A stretch of 40,570 nt of DNA from Gemmatimonadales bacterium UBA2975 (lineage in GTDB: Bacteria; Gemmatimonadota; Gemmatimonadetes; Longimicrobiales; Gaopeijiaceae): positions 1-40,570 of the forward strand of contig DEAT01000053.1 in the NCBI GenBank assembly GCA_002348265.1, given 5' to 3'. Below, in pieces: positions 16,898-25,608 of the stretch (position 1 is its first letter; the number at the start of each line of letters is the position of its first letter). Below the pieces are notes generated by a model. That model was given only the letters and a program-made list of their open reading frames with translations, had not been told where the DNA came from and made no database searches. A program made the translations under genes and the position numbers.

Positions 16898-17979
16898 CCA
16901 AGGTCCCTATGACCGCGGTTTCACTTGAGAGCCTAAAAGGGTTCGTCTTCGACATACTCCGAGCCATGGGCGTACCCGAGGAGGAAGCCGAGATCTTCGG
17001 AAGTGCGCTCATCTTCTCGGAGCTCCGCTTCCACCCCGGACATGGACAAGGGGTCAAGAAACTCAGGAGGTATCAAAGCCGGTTCGCGGAAGGTGGAATC
17101 GATCCAGCTGCGCCGTGGGAAATCTTAAAGGAGAGCCCCGCCCTTGCTCTCGTCAGCGCAAACAACGGAATCGGGACGGTGGCGGCGACACGCGCGATGC
17201 GCCTCGCAATAGAGAAATCCAAAGTTTGCGGTATAGGACAGGTGATCGTGCGCGACTCCACTCATTTTGGCTCCAGCGCCGTACACGCCTGCCTTGGCCC
17301 CGAAACAGGATGTATCGGAATCGCTATGACCAACGCTGGACCCGAGATGGCACCTTGGGGCGGACGAGAAGGGGTAGTCGGGACAAACCCGTGGGGCATA
17401 GCTGTCCCAACCGGGCTTGGATTTCCAGCGGTGCTAGACATCGCTCTAACAACGGCCGGTAAGGGGATGATGAACTGGCATGCCGCAGAGGGCTGGCCAA
17501 TGCCACGAGACTGGGCACTGACTCCCGAGGGTGAAGAGACGGATGATCCCCACGCGGCGATGGCTGGTGCCCTGCTTGGAATAGGACAGTACAAGGGCTA
17601 CGGCCTAGCATTCATGACCGATGTCCTCACCGGAGTTATCGGGGGTGGCGGGTACGGCCTAACACCCTATGCCGACCCGAAAAAATGGGACGTCAGCCAT
17701 ACCCTGATGGCAATCGATATCGAATGGTTCATGCCACTTGATGAATTCCGCAGACGCATGGATGACTTCACTAAGATGGTCAAATCGAGAGCACTTCGTC
17801 CCGGTTTTGAGGAGATTCTGATCCCAGGCGAGCAGGAAGCCCGGAGGGTTAGACGAAAGACTGATTCCGGAATCCCTTTAGAAGACGCAGCGATCGTGGA
17901 CCTCCAAGCGCTCGCGATCGAACTAGGGGTCGACTCAGAGATCGAGGTAGTTGGTCCGTGGGAAGAAGAGACTCTTTGA
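16894..17979 (+). CDS. Malate/L-lactate dehydrogenase-type (Ldh_2, AllD-like) oxidoreductase
   Basis: This 361-residue NAD(P)-dependent dehydrogenase belongs to the family that contains ureidoglycolate dehydrogenase (AllD), L-sulfolactate dehydrogenase and delta1-piperideine-2-carboxylate reductase. Signature segments are ELRFHPGHGQG near residue 43 (the usual RGHxSHG), VRDSTHFGSSAVH (His124), TNAGPEMAPWGG, VGTNPWGIAVP, YKGYGLAFMTDVLTGVIGG and the late IDIEWFMPLDEFR. It would oxidise a 2-hydroxy acid or reduce an imine/2-oxo acid. With AllA-like and PuuE-like proteins in the other arm, an AllD-like role on a ureido-hydroxy acid is attractive but not proven. Confidence 0.92.
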   Translation: MTKVPMTAVSLESLKGFVFDILRAMGVPEEEAEIFGSALIFSELRFHPGHGQGVKKLRRYQSRFAEGGIDPAAPWEILKESPALALVSANNGIGTVAATRAMRLAIEKSKVCGIGQVIVRDSTHFGSSAVHACLGPETGCIGIAMTNAGPEMAPWGGREGVVGTNPWGIAVPTGLGFPAVLDIALTTAGKGMMNWHAAEGWPMPRDWALTPEGEETDDPHAAMAGALLGIGQYKGYGLAFMTDVLTGVIGGGGYGLTPYADPKKWDVSHTLMAIDIEWFMPLDEFRRRMDDFTKMVKSRALRPGFEEILIPGEQEARRVRRKTDSGIPLEDAAIVDLQALAIELGVDSEIEVVGPWEEETL

Positions 17980-19142
17980 AGCATCCTGTACTCGAACCTC
18001 TACCAGCCGAGTTTTATGCTACGACCCGCAGAAAACTTCGTGCTCGGGCGGACGACGATGGACTCGACGGATTATTGCTACTGTCACCTGGGAATATCAC
18101 ATACGCGACAGGTTGGCATTTCTCTATCAACGAACGACCGATCGGCCTCTGGTTAGGGACTAACGGAGATTCGGTTCTACTCGTCCCGCACTTGGATTAC
18201 GAATACGCGTCCGACGTACCTGGGCTAACAGTTCGTGCATACCACGAATTTCCGGGGGTTACACACCCAGTCCTCTGGATGCTCGACGAAACCGGGGCTC
18301 GAAGAGTTGCAATAGACTCGCTTGATGCCAGACTTCTTGACCCAGCTCGGCAGAAGCTGGAGCGTCTCGACCTTGAGGACCACGCACGTGAAGAGCGCAG
18401 CGTGAAGAGTGAGGCGGAGCTCGCGCTAACTAGAGAAGCCGCCAGATTCGCGGACCAGGTCCTGAAGCGTCTTCTCGCCAACGGGGGCGACATCATCGCC
18501 CAAGGCGGAACCGAAGTCGATCTACTCAAAGACTGCACAGGCCACGTTCGTGAATCCCTATCGTATGTCCACGGCGAAAAATTCCAAGGCACCAAAGTTG
18601 CAATTACAGCTACAGTCCATTCAGGGCCAAGAGCAGCTCTTCCGCACGGCTCAGTCATATCTCGAAAACCCAAGCCGAGAGAGCCGATCATCGCAGGAAT
18701 CGGATGCTGCATTGGCGGATATCACGCGGAAAGTGGTGCCACATTCGTACTCGGAGAGATCAGCAAAGAACAAAGCCTTCTAATGAGCGCCATGACTCAG
18801 GCAGGAACTGCAACCGTCGAAGCGCTCCAGGATGGCACCCGCTGCGACCAGGTCAACGAAATAGCCCTCGAAAAGATCCGTGAAGCCGGGTTCGGTAGTG
18901 CAATCCGTCACCGTATCGGACACGGAATGGGGATAGAGGGCCACGAAGCGCCTTGGCTTGCCCCAGGAGATCAAACTCGCACTCTACCGGGGATGGTCTT
19001 CTCTTGCGAGCCTGGAATTTATCGTCCTGGTCTGGACGGGTGGCGCACGATTGATACCCTGATCATTGGTAAGGACCAAGTCGAACTGGCGAGTACCTTT
19101 CTAAAAGACCACCCTGCTCACAATCGGGTCCTAACCTTCTGA
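17976..19142 (+). CDS. M24/pita-bread-fold hydrolase, creatinase-like with degenerate metal site
   Basis: This protein has about 388 residues. An N-terminal creatinase_N-type domain (residues 1-145) precedes a pita-bread catalytic domain. The catalytic-domain landmarks are present (LPHGSVISR, RIGHGMGIEGHE with His316, CEPGIY with Glu345). However, the usual metal-binding residues are altered: the DxG aspartate is Gly241 (IIAGIG), the SDxTRT aspartate is Glu252 (GYHAESGAT) and the final RxED glutamate is Ile359 (WRTID). Creatinase, a metal-free member, is degenerate at the same positions. It may therefore hydrolyse a C-N bond in a ureido or guanidino compound rather than act as a peptidase. 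I chose the TTG at 17976, in TTGA overlap with the upstream stop and preceded by GAAGAAGAG; a GTG at 17958 is possible. Confidence 0.85.
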   Translation: MKHPVLEPLPAEFYATTRRKLRARADDDGLDGLLLLSPGNITYATGWHFSINERPIGLWLGTNGDSVLLVPHLDYEYASDVPGLTVRAYHEFPGVTHPVLWMLDETGARRVAIDSLDARLLDPARQKLERLDLEDHAREERSVKSEAELALTREAARFADQVLKRLLANGGDIIAQGGTEVDLLKDCTGHVRESLSYVHGEKFQGTKVAITATVHSGPRAALPHGSVISRKPKPREPIIAGIGCCIGGYHAESGATFVLGEISKEQSLLMSAMTQAGTATVEALQDGTRCDQVNEIALEKIREAGFGSAIRHRIGHGMGIEGHEAPWLAPGDQTRTLPGMVFSCEPGIYRPGLDGWRTIDTLIIGKDQVELASTFLKDHPAHNRVLTF

Positions 19143-19180
19143 CACTCACTATTACCCCTACGCTCTGAGGAGCCTGCAGC

Positions 19181-20407
19181 ATGCCAGAACCCGCAGCATG
19201 GCGTTACGACAAGATCACGAAGCCCATGTTCGACGTACCCGCTGGACACGTCACCCTGACAGGCAGGGTACTCACCATGACCGGTGATGTATTCGCCGAC
19301 GGGTTTGTCACAGTGGAGGATGGCAAGATTATCGCCCTTGGATCTCGCTCCGAAATTCAGGCAGGTTCTTCGCATGTGGAAGAGACTAGTGGTACGATCA
19401 TGCCGGGACTCATCAACAGCCACGCCCACCTGAACTGGGATGGCATCCATGATTTGGCGCGTCAGTCGATGGATGACCCCCGACCCATCTCCGCGTTCAA
19501 GGCAGCGGGCAACATGCTAAAAAGCCTAAGGGCTGGAGTGACGATGGTCCGGGATCTTGGCTTCCATGATATGAACCTCTATTCGAAGCAGGCCGTCGAG
19601 CAAGGAATCTTTCCCGGTCCCAGATTGAAGGTTTGCGGAGCTGCAATCATCCAGACGGGTGGCCACACATACTGGGTCTGTAGAGAAGCAAGTGGGGCTG
19701 ACGAGATGCGACGAGCGGTCCGCGAGCAGGTGAAAGGAGGTGCCGACCTCATCAAAATCATGGCATGCCATGACACACTTGAGTTCACGGACGATGAACT
19801 GGCCGCAGTTATAGACGAGGCACACCGAAACGGGCTCCCGATCACCGCGCACGCTACATACGATGCATGCATTGAGCGTGTCGTTCGGTTCGGAGTGGAT
19901 TGTGTAGAGCATGGCGGGTCCATGTCACAGAAGACAATCGCTCTGCTAGTCGAAAAGAAAATCCCCGTCGTAACCACTTTCGCACCGATCGTTCAACAGA
20001 GTCAGCCCGATATAGCAAGGAAATTCGGGATCCCCGAATGGAAAATCGAAGAGCGCAAGAAAGCGATCGCGAACCCTGCTCGATACGAGGGTCTCGTTAA
20101 CGCAGCGCGTGCAGGAGTATCAATTGTCTTCGGAACAGACGCGGGTAGCCCCGCCGTCGAGCACGATGTGATAGCACCCGAGCTAGCCCACATGGTCAAG
20201 GTTGGTGTTTGTCAGGACAATATGGACGCTTTGGCCTCAATAACCGTTCGAGCCGCTGCAGTCTCACAGATGCAAGATCGCATCGGGACGTTAGAAGTGG
20301 GTAAGGAGGCGGATATCATAGTGGTCGACGGCAATCCCGACGATGATCTTTTCGCTCTTGAACGAGTGAAGACGACATTCGTAGCCGGAAGGAGGATGTA
20401 CGGATGA
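19181..20407 (+). CDS. Amidohydrolase family protein (imidazolonepropionase/prolidase-like)
   Basis: This 408-residue binuclear-metal amidohydrolase has the HxH motif in NSHAHLNWDG (near residue 82), a probable carboxylated lysine in ADLIKIMACH, His in ITAHAT, His in CVEHGG and the final Asp in FGTDAGSPAVEHD. A C-terminal IGTLEVGKEADIIVVDGNP completes the composite beta-sandwich. This subfamily hydrolyses amide bonds of cyclic imides, prolyl dipeptides or carbamates. The ATG at 19181 has TGAGGAG about 10 bases upstream. It overlaps the aminotransferase start by 4 bp. It is a second candidate, with the PuuE-like protein, for opening a cyclic substrate. Confidence 0.93.
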   Translation: MPEPAAWRYDKITKPMFDVPAGHVTLTGRVLTMTGDVFADGFVTVEDGKIIALGSRSEIQAGSSHVEETSGTIMPGLINSHAHLNWDGIHDLARQSMDDPRPISAFKAAGNMLKSLRAGVTMVRDLGFHDMNLYSKQAVEQGIFPGPRLKVCGAAIIQTGGHTYWVCREASGADEMRRAVREQVKGGADLIKIMACHDTLEFTDDELAAVIDEAHRNGLPITAHATYDACIERVVRFGVDCVEHGGSMSQKTIALLVEKKIPVVTTFAPIVQQSQPDIARKFGIPEWKIEERKKAIANPARYEGLVNAARAGVSIVFGTDAGSPAVEHDVIAPELAHMVKVGVCQDNMDALASITVRAAAVSQMQDRIGTLEVGKEADIIVVDGNPDDDLFALERVKTTFVAGRRMYG

Positions 20408-21597
20408 GCATTCTACTTGATCGACTAGCACCGCGAATTGTCGAAGAGGATGGTGCGTTCCGCACACGCATGCTTGGAATAGCGAGTGGAATGAAGGACG
20501 TCATCGCGCTTGGGCGAGGGGACCCTGACTTCCATACACCCGAGCATATCGTAGAAGCCGCAAAAGCAGCCCTTGATGCCAATCATCACCACTATACGGG
20601 GCCGACTGGCATCCCAGAGTTACGGGAGGCAATCGCTGAAGACTTAGGGGCACGTTACGATCTCGACTATTCAGCAGATGAGATTGTCGTCACGGCCGGT
20701 GCGCAGGAAGCTATCATGCTGACGATGCTCGGGATGTGTGCACCCGGAGACGATGTGCTGATCACGAGTCCTCGCTTCACTTCATACGATACAGCAGTTC
20801 GACTTTGCGGTGGCAACCCTATTCCCGTACCCACCTTTGAGCGCGATGACTTCGCTCTGGATGTGGAAGAAATTGAAAAGCGCATAACACCTCGGACCCG
20901 AATGTTCGTGCTAGTCTCTCCGAACAATCCGACTGGCGCAGTGACACCGCCGGACAAGATCCGAGCGATCGCTCAGATGGCGATCCGACACGATTTGATC
21001 ATCGTCGCAGATGAGATATACGGGCGCATGATCTACGAGCCGAATGAACACCTGTCGATCGCAACTCTACCCGGAATGCGTGAGCGCACGATCACGCTGA
21101 ACGGATTCTCAAAGACCTACTCAATGACCGGGTGGCGAGTCGGGTACCTTGCAGCACCTAAAGACCTCGTCCACATGCTTATCGAGCCGCGCCATACGCT
21201 TTCAATCAATGCCTGCACCATGAGTCAGCATGCGGCCCTCGCTGCGCTGACCGGACCACAGGAACCGATCGACGCAATGATCGATGAATACGCTAAGCGA
21301 CGGGCATGGCTCATGCCCGCACTCGACGATATCGGCTTTACATATGGACATCCCGGCGGAGCCTTCTACATCTACACAAACGTATCCTCTTCTGGGATGC
21401 CGTCTCCAGACTTCTGCCTGCAACTCCTCCAGGATACGGGGGTGATGCTGTTTCCCGGCACAATGTTCGGGGACGAAAGCACCGATTACATACGGATCAG
21501 CTATCTGCAACCTCTCCCAATGATACAAGAAGCAATAGATCGCATTTCATCCTTCTCGGCCCGTGCGCAAGCTGAAGCGGAGCGCGCTCGCCAGTGA
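20404..21597 (+). CDS. PLP-dependent aminotransferase, class I/II (second copy)
   Basis: This 397-residue fold-type I aminotransferase has GRGDPDFHTPEHIV, VSPNNPTGAVTPP, IVADEIYGRMIY, the PLP lysine in NGFSKTYSMTGWRVGYLAAP, and a C-terminal DYIRISYLQP carrying the carboxylate-binding Arg. It shares blocks and length with the minus-arm aminotransferase (12346-13533) but is well diverged. The two may act on successive or alternative amino donors released from one substrate. It overlaps the amidohydrolase stop by 4 bp; a 47-bp gap follows. Confidence 0.95.
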   Translation: MSILLDRLAPRIVEEDGAFRTRMLGIASGMKDVIALGRGDPDFHTPEHIVEAAKAALDANHHHYTGPTGIPELREAIAEDLGARYDLDYSADEIVVTAGAQEAIMLTMLGMCAPGDDVLITSPRFTSYDTAVRLCGGNPIPVPTFERDDFALDVEEIEKRITPRTRMFVLVSPNNPTGAVTPPDKIRAIAQMAIRHDLIIVADEIYGRMIYEPNEHLSIATLPGMRERTITLNGFSKTYSMTGWRVGYLAAPKDLVHMLIEPRHTLSINACTMSQHAALAALTGPQEPIDAMIDEYAKRRAWLMPALDDIGFTYGHPGGAFYIYTNVSSSGMPSPDFCLQLLQDTGVMLFPGTMFGDESTDYIRISYLQPLPMIQEAIDRISSFSARAQAEAERARQ

Positions 21598-21644
21598 TTC
21601 GATAATGACCGTCATTCAACACTGACCCTGAAACAGATACCTAG

Positions 21645-23069
21645 ATGATCAAACCGAACACAGAGAACCGCTTCGTTGGAATCCAGGCTAGTCCCATCAG
21701 CTTCGTTGACGAGGGTGTCGACAATGTGCTAGAGACCCTTCAGAACCGTGTTGGGGTGAACGTGCTCATGCTCGGAACAGTGAGCTGGCTAGGGCTTAAA
21801 TCGGGCCGTTCCATCAGCCATGACCTCGACGGTTGGCCAGACCACGGCGTGCCGGAACCATACCAAATGCGAGGAGGTGCCTACTTCGATCCAGACCCTC
21901 GGTACTACAACGACACCTTCATGTCAGACTATCGGAGTCAGGACCCCGAGTTCGCTGGTAAAGACATACTTAAGATGGTCGTTCCGGATGCACATGAGCG
22001 GGGCATGAAGGTCTACATCGAACTAATGGAGCCGTTCTTCAAGTACGCAGGGCATGGTTCAGCGGGCAACGTGGAGATTCCGACTCTCGCACAAGCAATG
22101 GAAGTAGACCTCTTGGGCCGCATCGGTGGGTCTCCATCTACGTCAAATCCAGGTTACCGAAAGTGGATTCACTCCATGATCGAAGACCAAGTTCGAAATC
22201 ATGAAATTGATGGAGTGATGTGGTGTAACGAGCGAAACTCACCACTAGATACCCTCATCCAAGGTGACGCACCGGGAGACTTCTCCGAAGCTGCACGTCA
22301 CGAAGCTAACGAGCGCGGTATCAACGTGGAGGCGTGCCGCCAAGCGTTGCTCCGTATTTATGACGTTATGCAAGAGGCTAAGGCAGGAAAGCACTTCGCG
22401 GACGGCGCCCTTATTGAGTTCGTGAGGGTTCTCCTCGATAACCCAGAGGCTTTGATATGGGAAAAGTTTTGGCTCGAAAGAAACAAAGACCTAGACCGGG
22501 AACTGTACGGGCTCGTCAAATGGTGCAAGCCCGAGCTTCCCTTCGGACTGAACGTTTGGAACCGAAACCACTTCAACCTGATTAGGCGTGCCCAGTGGCC
22601 TTGGGCAGAGCAAACCCGATACGCGGACTTCGTAAAACCGATCACCTACCAACATCAGGCCGGTGAAGTCTGGGACCGGGAGCTAGGATTCTTTCGGACC
22701 ACCCTTCTGCGAGACTTCGAGCCCAATGAAGCCACCCGCGGACTCTTCCGCATCCTGGGTATTAACGAAGCTCCCTACGAGAAACTAGTGGAGACTGGTA
22801 TGGATCCCGACACCTACGTATATGGCCAATGCGAAGACGCCCTCAAGGGTGTCGACGGCGGCGCCAAGGTTTATATGGGGATAGGTGTGGACGCTCCACG
22901 AACACGCCCCGAAACCGCAACGTGCTCTAAAGACATCGTGTACAGATCGGTAATGGCGACATACAAGGCGGGGGGACACGGGATAGTCCTCTCGCCCAAT
23001 TATGCTTCGATGCAACTAAAGCACCTAGACGGTGTGGCCGAAGCGCTTGAAGAGCTCGGCCTCAGGTGA
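21645..23069 (+). CDS. Conserved protein of unknown function, TIM-barrel / glycoside-hydrolase-like
   Basis: This 474-residue protein has no signal peptide. Its pattern of strands ending in acidic residues resembles hypothetical glycoside-hydrolase (GHL-type) TIM barrels. Examples are VNVLMLGTVSW, HERGMKVYIELMEPFF, WIHSMIEDQVRNHEIDGVMWCNERNSPLD (quoted in part), LPFGLNVWNRNHFNL and GHGIVLSPNYASM. Candidate catalytic acids are the Glu of YIELMEP and the Asp/Glu pair of DGVMWCNER. The start has a poor RBS. The stop overlaps the DppD-like gene by 4 bp, so it belongs to the operon. I do not recognise a characterised homologue; a lyase or hydrolase acting on a sugar-like part of the substrate is possible. 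Confidence 0.7.
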   Translation: MIKPNTENRFVGIQASPISFVDEGVDNVLETLQNRVGVNVLMLGTVSWLGLKSGRSISHDLDGWPDHGVPEPYQMRGGAYFDPDPRYYNDTFMSDYRSQDPEFAGKDILKMVVPDAHERGMKVYIELMEPFFKYAGHGSAGNVEIPTLAQAMEVDLLGRIGGSPSTSNPGYRKWIHSMIEDQVRNHEIDGVMWCNERNSPLDTLIQGDAPGDFSEAARHEANERGINVEACRQALLRIYDVMQEAKAGKHFADGALIEFVRVLLDNPEALIWEKFWLERNKDLDRELYGLVKWCKPELPFGLNVWNRNHFNLIRRAQWPWAEQTRYADFVKPITYQHQAGEVWDRELGFFRTTLLRDFEPNEATRGLFRILGINEAPYEKLVETGMDPDTYVYGQCEDALKGVDGGAKVYMGIGVDAPRTRPETATCSKDIVYRSVMATYKAGGHGIVLSPNYASMQLKHLDGVAEALEELGLR

Positions 23070-24076
23070 CGACTTCGCCCCTCCTTCAGGTCCATGATCT
23101 CCAGACGAGCTTCATGCTCGGAGGAAGGGACCCTCTCGCGGCTGTAGATGGGGTCAGTTTTCACGTTGATCCTGGGGAAACGCTAGCTATAGTCGGAGAG
23201 AGTGGGTCCGGAAAATCAGTCACAGCGCTCTCAATTATGCAGCTTTTACCAGCACGGGTAGGTCAGATCACTCAGGGTTCGATACATCTGAGAGATAGGG
23301 AGCTGACCCAGTTGAAAGAAGAAGACATGAGGGCGATCCGGGGTCGCGAGATCGGAATGATCTTTCAGGAGCCTATGACCAGTCTGAACCCGGTACACAC
23401 GATTGGAAGGCAGATCGCCGAAGTGTTGATAGAGCATGAGGAGATATCGTCAACGGAGGCTCGGGATCGTTCGATAGCCATGCTTGAGTTGGTCGGGATC
23501 CCTTCGCCAAAAAGGCGTGTGGACAACTATCCACATGAAATGTCGGGAGGAATGCGCCAGCGTGCGATGATAGCTATGGCCCTAGCATGCAATCCGAGCC
23601 TACTCATAGCTGATGAACCTACAACCGCGCTCGACGTAACCATTCAAGCTCAGATTCTAGACCTGATGGAGGAGCTCCAAAATCGACTTGGGATGGCGAT
23701 CATCTTCATAACACACGACTTAGGTGTCGTCGCCCAGATGGCACAACGCGTTGTCGTCATGTACGCCGGCCAAATAGTGGAGCAAGGCCCGGTACATGAA
23801 ATCTTCGAGCGTCCATGCATGCCCTATACAGAGGGTTTGATTGCTTCGATTCCACGTCTCGGCAACGCCGAGAAGGGTCAGCGCCTGCGAACTATCCCGG
23901 GGAACGTGCCATCCCTGTCCGAGCGACCCGACGGATGCCGGTTCTCTAACCGCTGCAGCCACGTATCAGAAATCTGCACCGAGGGATTACCGGCTCTCGA
24001 AATTCGGTCACGTGGACATGAAGTTCGTTGCTCCCGGTGGAGAGACTTGGACCTAACCGCTAAGGCTGTTTCGTGA
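23066..24076 (+). CDS. Dpp/Opp-type ABC transporter ATP-binding protein (DppD-like)
   Basis: This 336-residue ATPase has Walker A GESGSGKS near residue 39, a Q-loop in MIFQEPMTSLNP, the signature MSGGMRQR, Walker B LLIADEPTTALD and the switch histidine in FITHDLGV. The C-terminal oligopeptide-family extension carries the Cys cluster in GCRFSNRCSHVSEIC. It starts with GTG in GTGA overlap with the preceding stop. Its likely permease partners (4223-6126) are encoded about 17 kb away on the opposite strand, at the end of the other arm. Confidence 0.96.
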   Translation: MTTSPLLQVHDLQTSFMLGGRDPLAAVDGVSFHVDPGETLAIVGESGSGKSVTALSIMQLLPARVGQITQGSIHLRDRELTQLKEEDMRAIRGREIGMIFQEPMTSLNPVHTIGRQIAEVLIEHEEISSTEARDRSIAMLELVGIPSPKRRVDNYPHEMSGGMRQRAMIAMALACNPSLLIADEPTTALDVTIQAQILDLMEELQNRLGMAIIFITHDLGVVAQMAQRVVVMYAGQIVEQGPVHEIFERPCMPYTEGLIASIPRLGNAEKGQRLRTIPGNVPSLSERPDGCRFSNRCSHVSEICTEGLPALEIRSRGHEVRCSRWRDLDLTAKAVS

Positions 24077-25041
24077 CCGATGAACTACTTCGGGTCGACA
24101 GACTCGTGAAGCACTTCCCCGTTCGGGGCGGGGCGCTGAACAGAGTGGTTAATCAGGTCAAAGCGGTTAACGGAGTGTCATTTGACGTGAAACGCGGCGA
24201 AGTACTCGGCCTCGTTGGAGAAAGTGGGTCGGGAAAGACAACGGTCGGACGTTTGGTGCTTAGTCTGGAGGAAGCGACGTGCGGAAACGTCTTTTTCGAC
24301 GGTATCAATATTACCGCTCTGTCAAAGAAAGAGATGCGCCGGTTTCGAACACGGATGCAGATAATCTTTCAGGACCCGTACGCTAGCCTGAATCCACGTG
24401 AACGTGTCCGAACTGTTATAGGTCATGCTCTAGCACTTCACGACATCGGCCCTCCCGAATCACACCCTGACCGAGCCGTTCAGCTTATGGAGCAGGTCGG
24501 GCTGTCAGCCGCACAACTCGATCGCTTCCCACACGAGTTTTCTGGTGGTCAGCGACAAAGAATCGGCATCGCGAGAGCACTGGCAGTTAATCCGGACTTC
24601 ATAGTTGCAGACGAGCCCGTTTCAGCTCTAGATGTCTCGGTTCAAGCACAGGTCATCAACCTTCTAAGCGACCTGAAGGATGAACTCAACCTTACGATGC
24701 TCTTCATCGCGCACGATCTGGCAGTGGTAGAGCACGTATGTGATCGCGTTGCGGTAATGTACTTGGGGAAAATCATGGAGATCGCTCCAGCCGACACTCT
24801 CTACAGTCGACCCAACCACCCGTACACCGAAGCGCTGCTATCAGCGGTGCCGACTCCCGAACCCGGACGCAAAAGGGACAGGATCACACTTAGCGGTGAT
24901 ATCCCCAGCCCTATCGATCCTCCTACAGGATGTGTCTTCCGGACTCGATGTCCACGAGCCGAAAAGGTCTGCTCGGAAAAGATGCCCGAACTCGTGGGGC
25001 TAGGCGAAGGGCACTTTAGCGCCTGCCACCTGACCACATGA
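24073..25041 (+). CDS. Dpp/Opp-type ABC transporter ATP-binding protein (DppF-like)
   Basis: This is the second ATPase of the importer (322 residues). It shows Walker A GESGSGKTT, a Q-loop in IIFQDPYASLNPRERV, signature FSGGQRQRIGIARAL, Walker B FIVADEPVSALD, and His in FIAHDLAVVEH. The C-terminal extension has TGCVFRTRCPRAEKVC. The GTG start overlaps the DppD-like stop by 4 bp. It ends the plus arm; I see no clear hairpin terminator in the 22 bases before the next start. Confidence 0.96.
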   Translation: MTDELLRVDRLVKHFPVRGGALNRVVNQVKAVNGVSFDVKRGEVLGLVGESGSGKTTVGRLVLSLEEATCGNVFFDGINITALSKKEMRRFRTRMQIIFQDPYASLNPRERVRTVIGHALALHDIGPPESHPDRAVQLMEQVGLSAAQLDRFPHEFSGGQRQRIGIARALAVNPDFIVADEPVSALDVSVQAQVINLLSDLKDELNLTMLFIAHDLAVVEHVCDRVAVMYLGKIMEIAPADTLYSRPNHPYTEALLSAVPTPEPGRKRDRITLSGDIPSPIDPPTGCVFRTRCPRAEKVCSEKMPELVGLGEGHFSACHLTT

Positions 25042-25063
25042 TACCCGGTACCAACGCCGATTG

Positions 25064-25348
25064 ATGCTGACACGACTAGGTACCTTGATTCACTGGACCG
25101 GATTTGTAGTGGGGTGCGGGTATTGGGCACTGTGGAGCTACCTACTCCTCGGCCTAAAAGACATAGCCAACGAAGGCATCGTTTGGGCTATCTGGCCACT
25201 CACATTTGCTGTCCCAAATGTTGCCGGTTGGGCGCTGGACTATGTGCTGACCGGCCGCCGAGAGTTTTGGCCTTGGAAGCTAAAGCAGCCAGACCACGAC
25301 TTCACAATTCGCAAGAAGAGCCCCTCTTCCAATTCCGATACACAATGA
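25064..25348 (+). CDS. Small hypothetical membrane protein
   Basis: I do not recognise this protein of about 94 residues. It has two likely membrane helices (around residues 7-30 and 38-60), then a basic cytoplasmic tail (RKKSPSSN). The pattern LIHWTGFVVGCGYWALWSY and a central WALDYVLTGRREFWPW resemble many short uncharacterised inner-membrane proteins. I prefer the ATG at 25064; a TTG at 25061 is in frame. It follows the DppF-like gene by 22 bases and could be co-transcribed, but its composition suggests no functional link. Confidence 0.6.
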   Translation: MLTRLGTLIHWTGFVVGCGYWALWSYLLLGLKDIANEGIVWAIWPLTFAVPNVAGWALDYVLTGRREFWPWKLKQPDHDFTIRKKSPSSNSDTQ

Positions 25349-25466
25349 AACCGTAGATGAGTCCCCATAGCGCAATGAGTTCAATCCGTTGCGAGTAGAG
25401 AACTAGAAAGAGGGCACCGTATAGCAGCAACTGCTGCGGAGGTTTCTGGCCTCAGAGCGACTTCAT
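25302..25466 (-). pseudogene. Small membrane-protein reading frame interrupted by one in-frame TGA
   Basis: On the minus strand GGAG lies 5 bases before an ATG at 25466. Translation reads MKSL, then TGA, then continues open for 49 residues with a strongly hydrophobic core (LLLYGALFLVLYSQRIELIA and WGLIYGFIVYRNWKRG) to a TGA at 25302-25304. If codon 5 were TGG (Trp), this would be an ordinary 54-residue membrane protein. It may be a gene broken by a nonsense mutation, a sequencing error or a TGA that is read through. Alternatively translation could begin later, for example at a TTG at 25430. The 3' end overlaps the plus-strand small gene by about 47 bases. Chance occurrence is possible for so short a frame. 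Confidence 0.4.
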
Positions 25467-25608
25467 TTTTTCTCCACCAAAAAATCTGTTAACTGCATTG
25501 ACCAAGTATACGCTATGCTGCCTAGTAGGTTTCTTCTCCTCACCTATCTAGGTTACCGGAAAGTTCACTAAAACGTCCTCCGCCATCCGCACTATAGAGA
25601 CTAGCACC

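Noticed and set aside
12346..21597. The two aminotransferases as a recent duplication
   Set aside because: They share only family motifs and are diverged throughout, so no recent copying is supported.
25489..25519. TTAACT/TTGACC with TATACG/TATGCT as a promoter for the 115-residue protein
   Set aside because: Spacings are 10, 13 or 19 bases, so no pair fits well, and the gene is about 90 bases further on.
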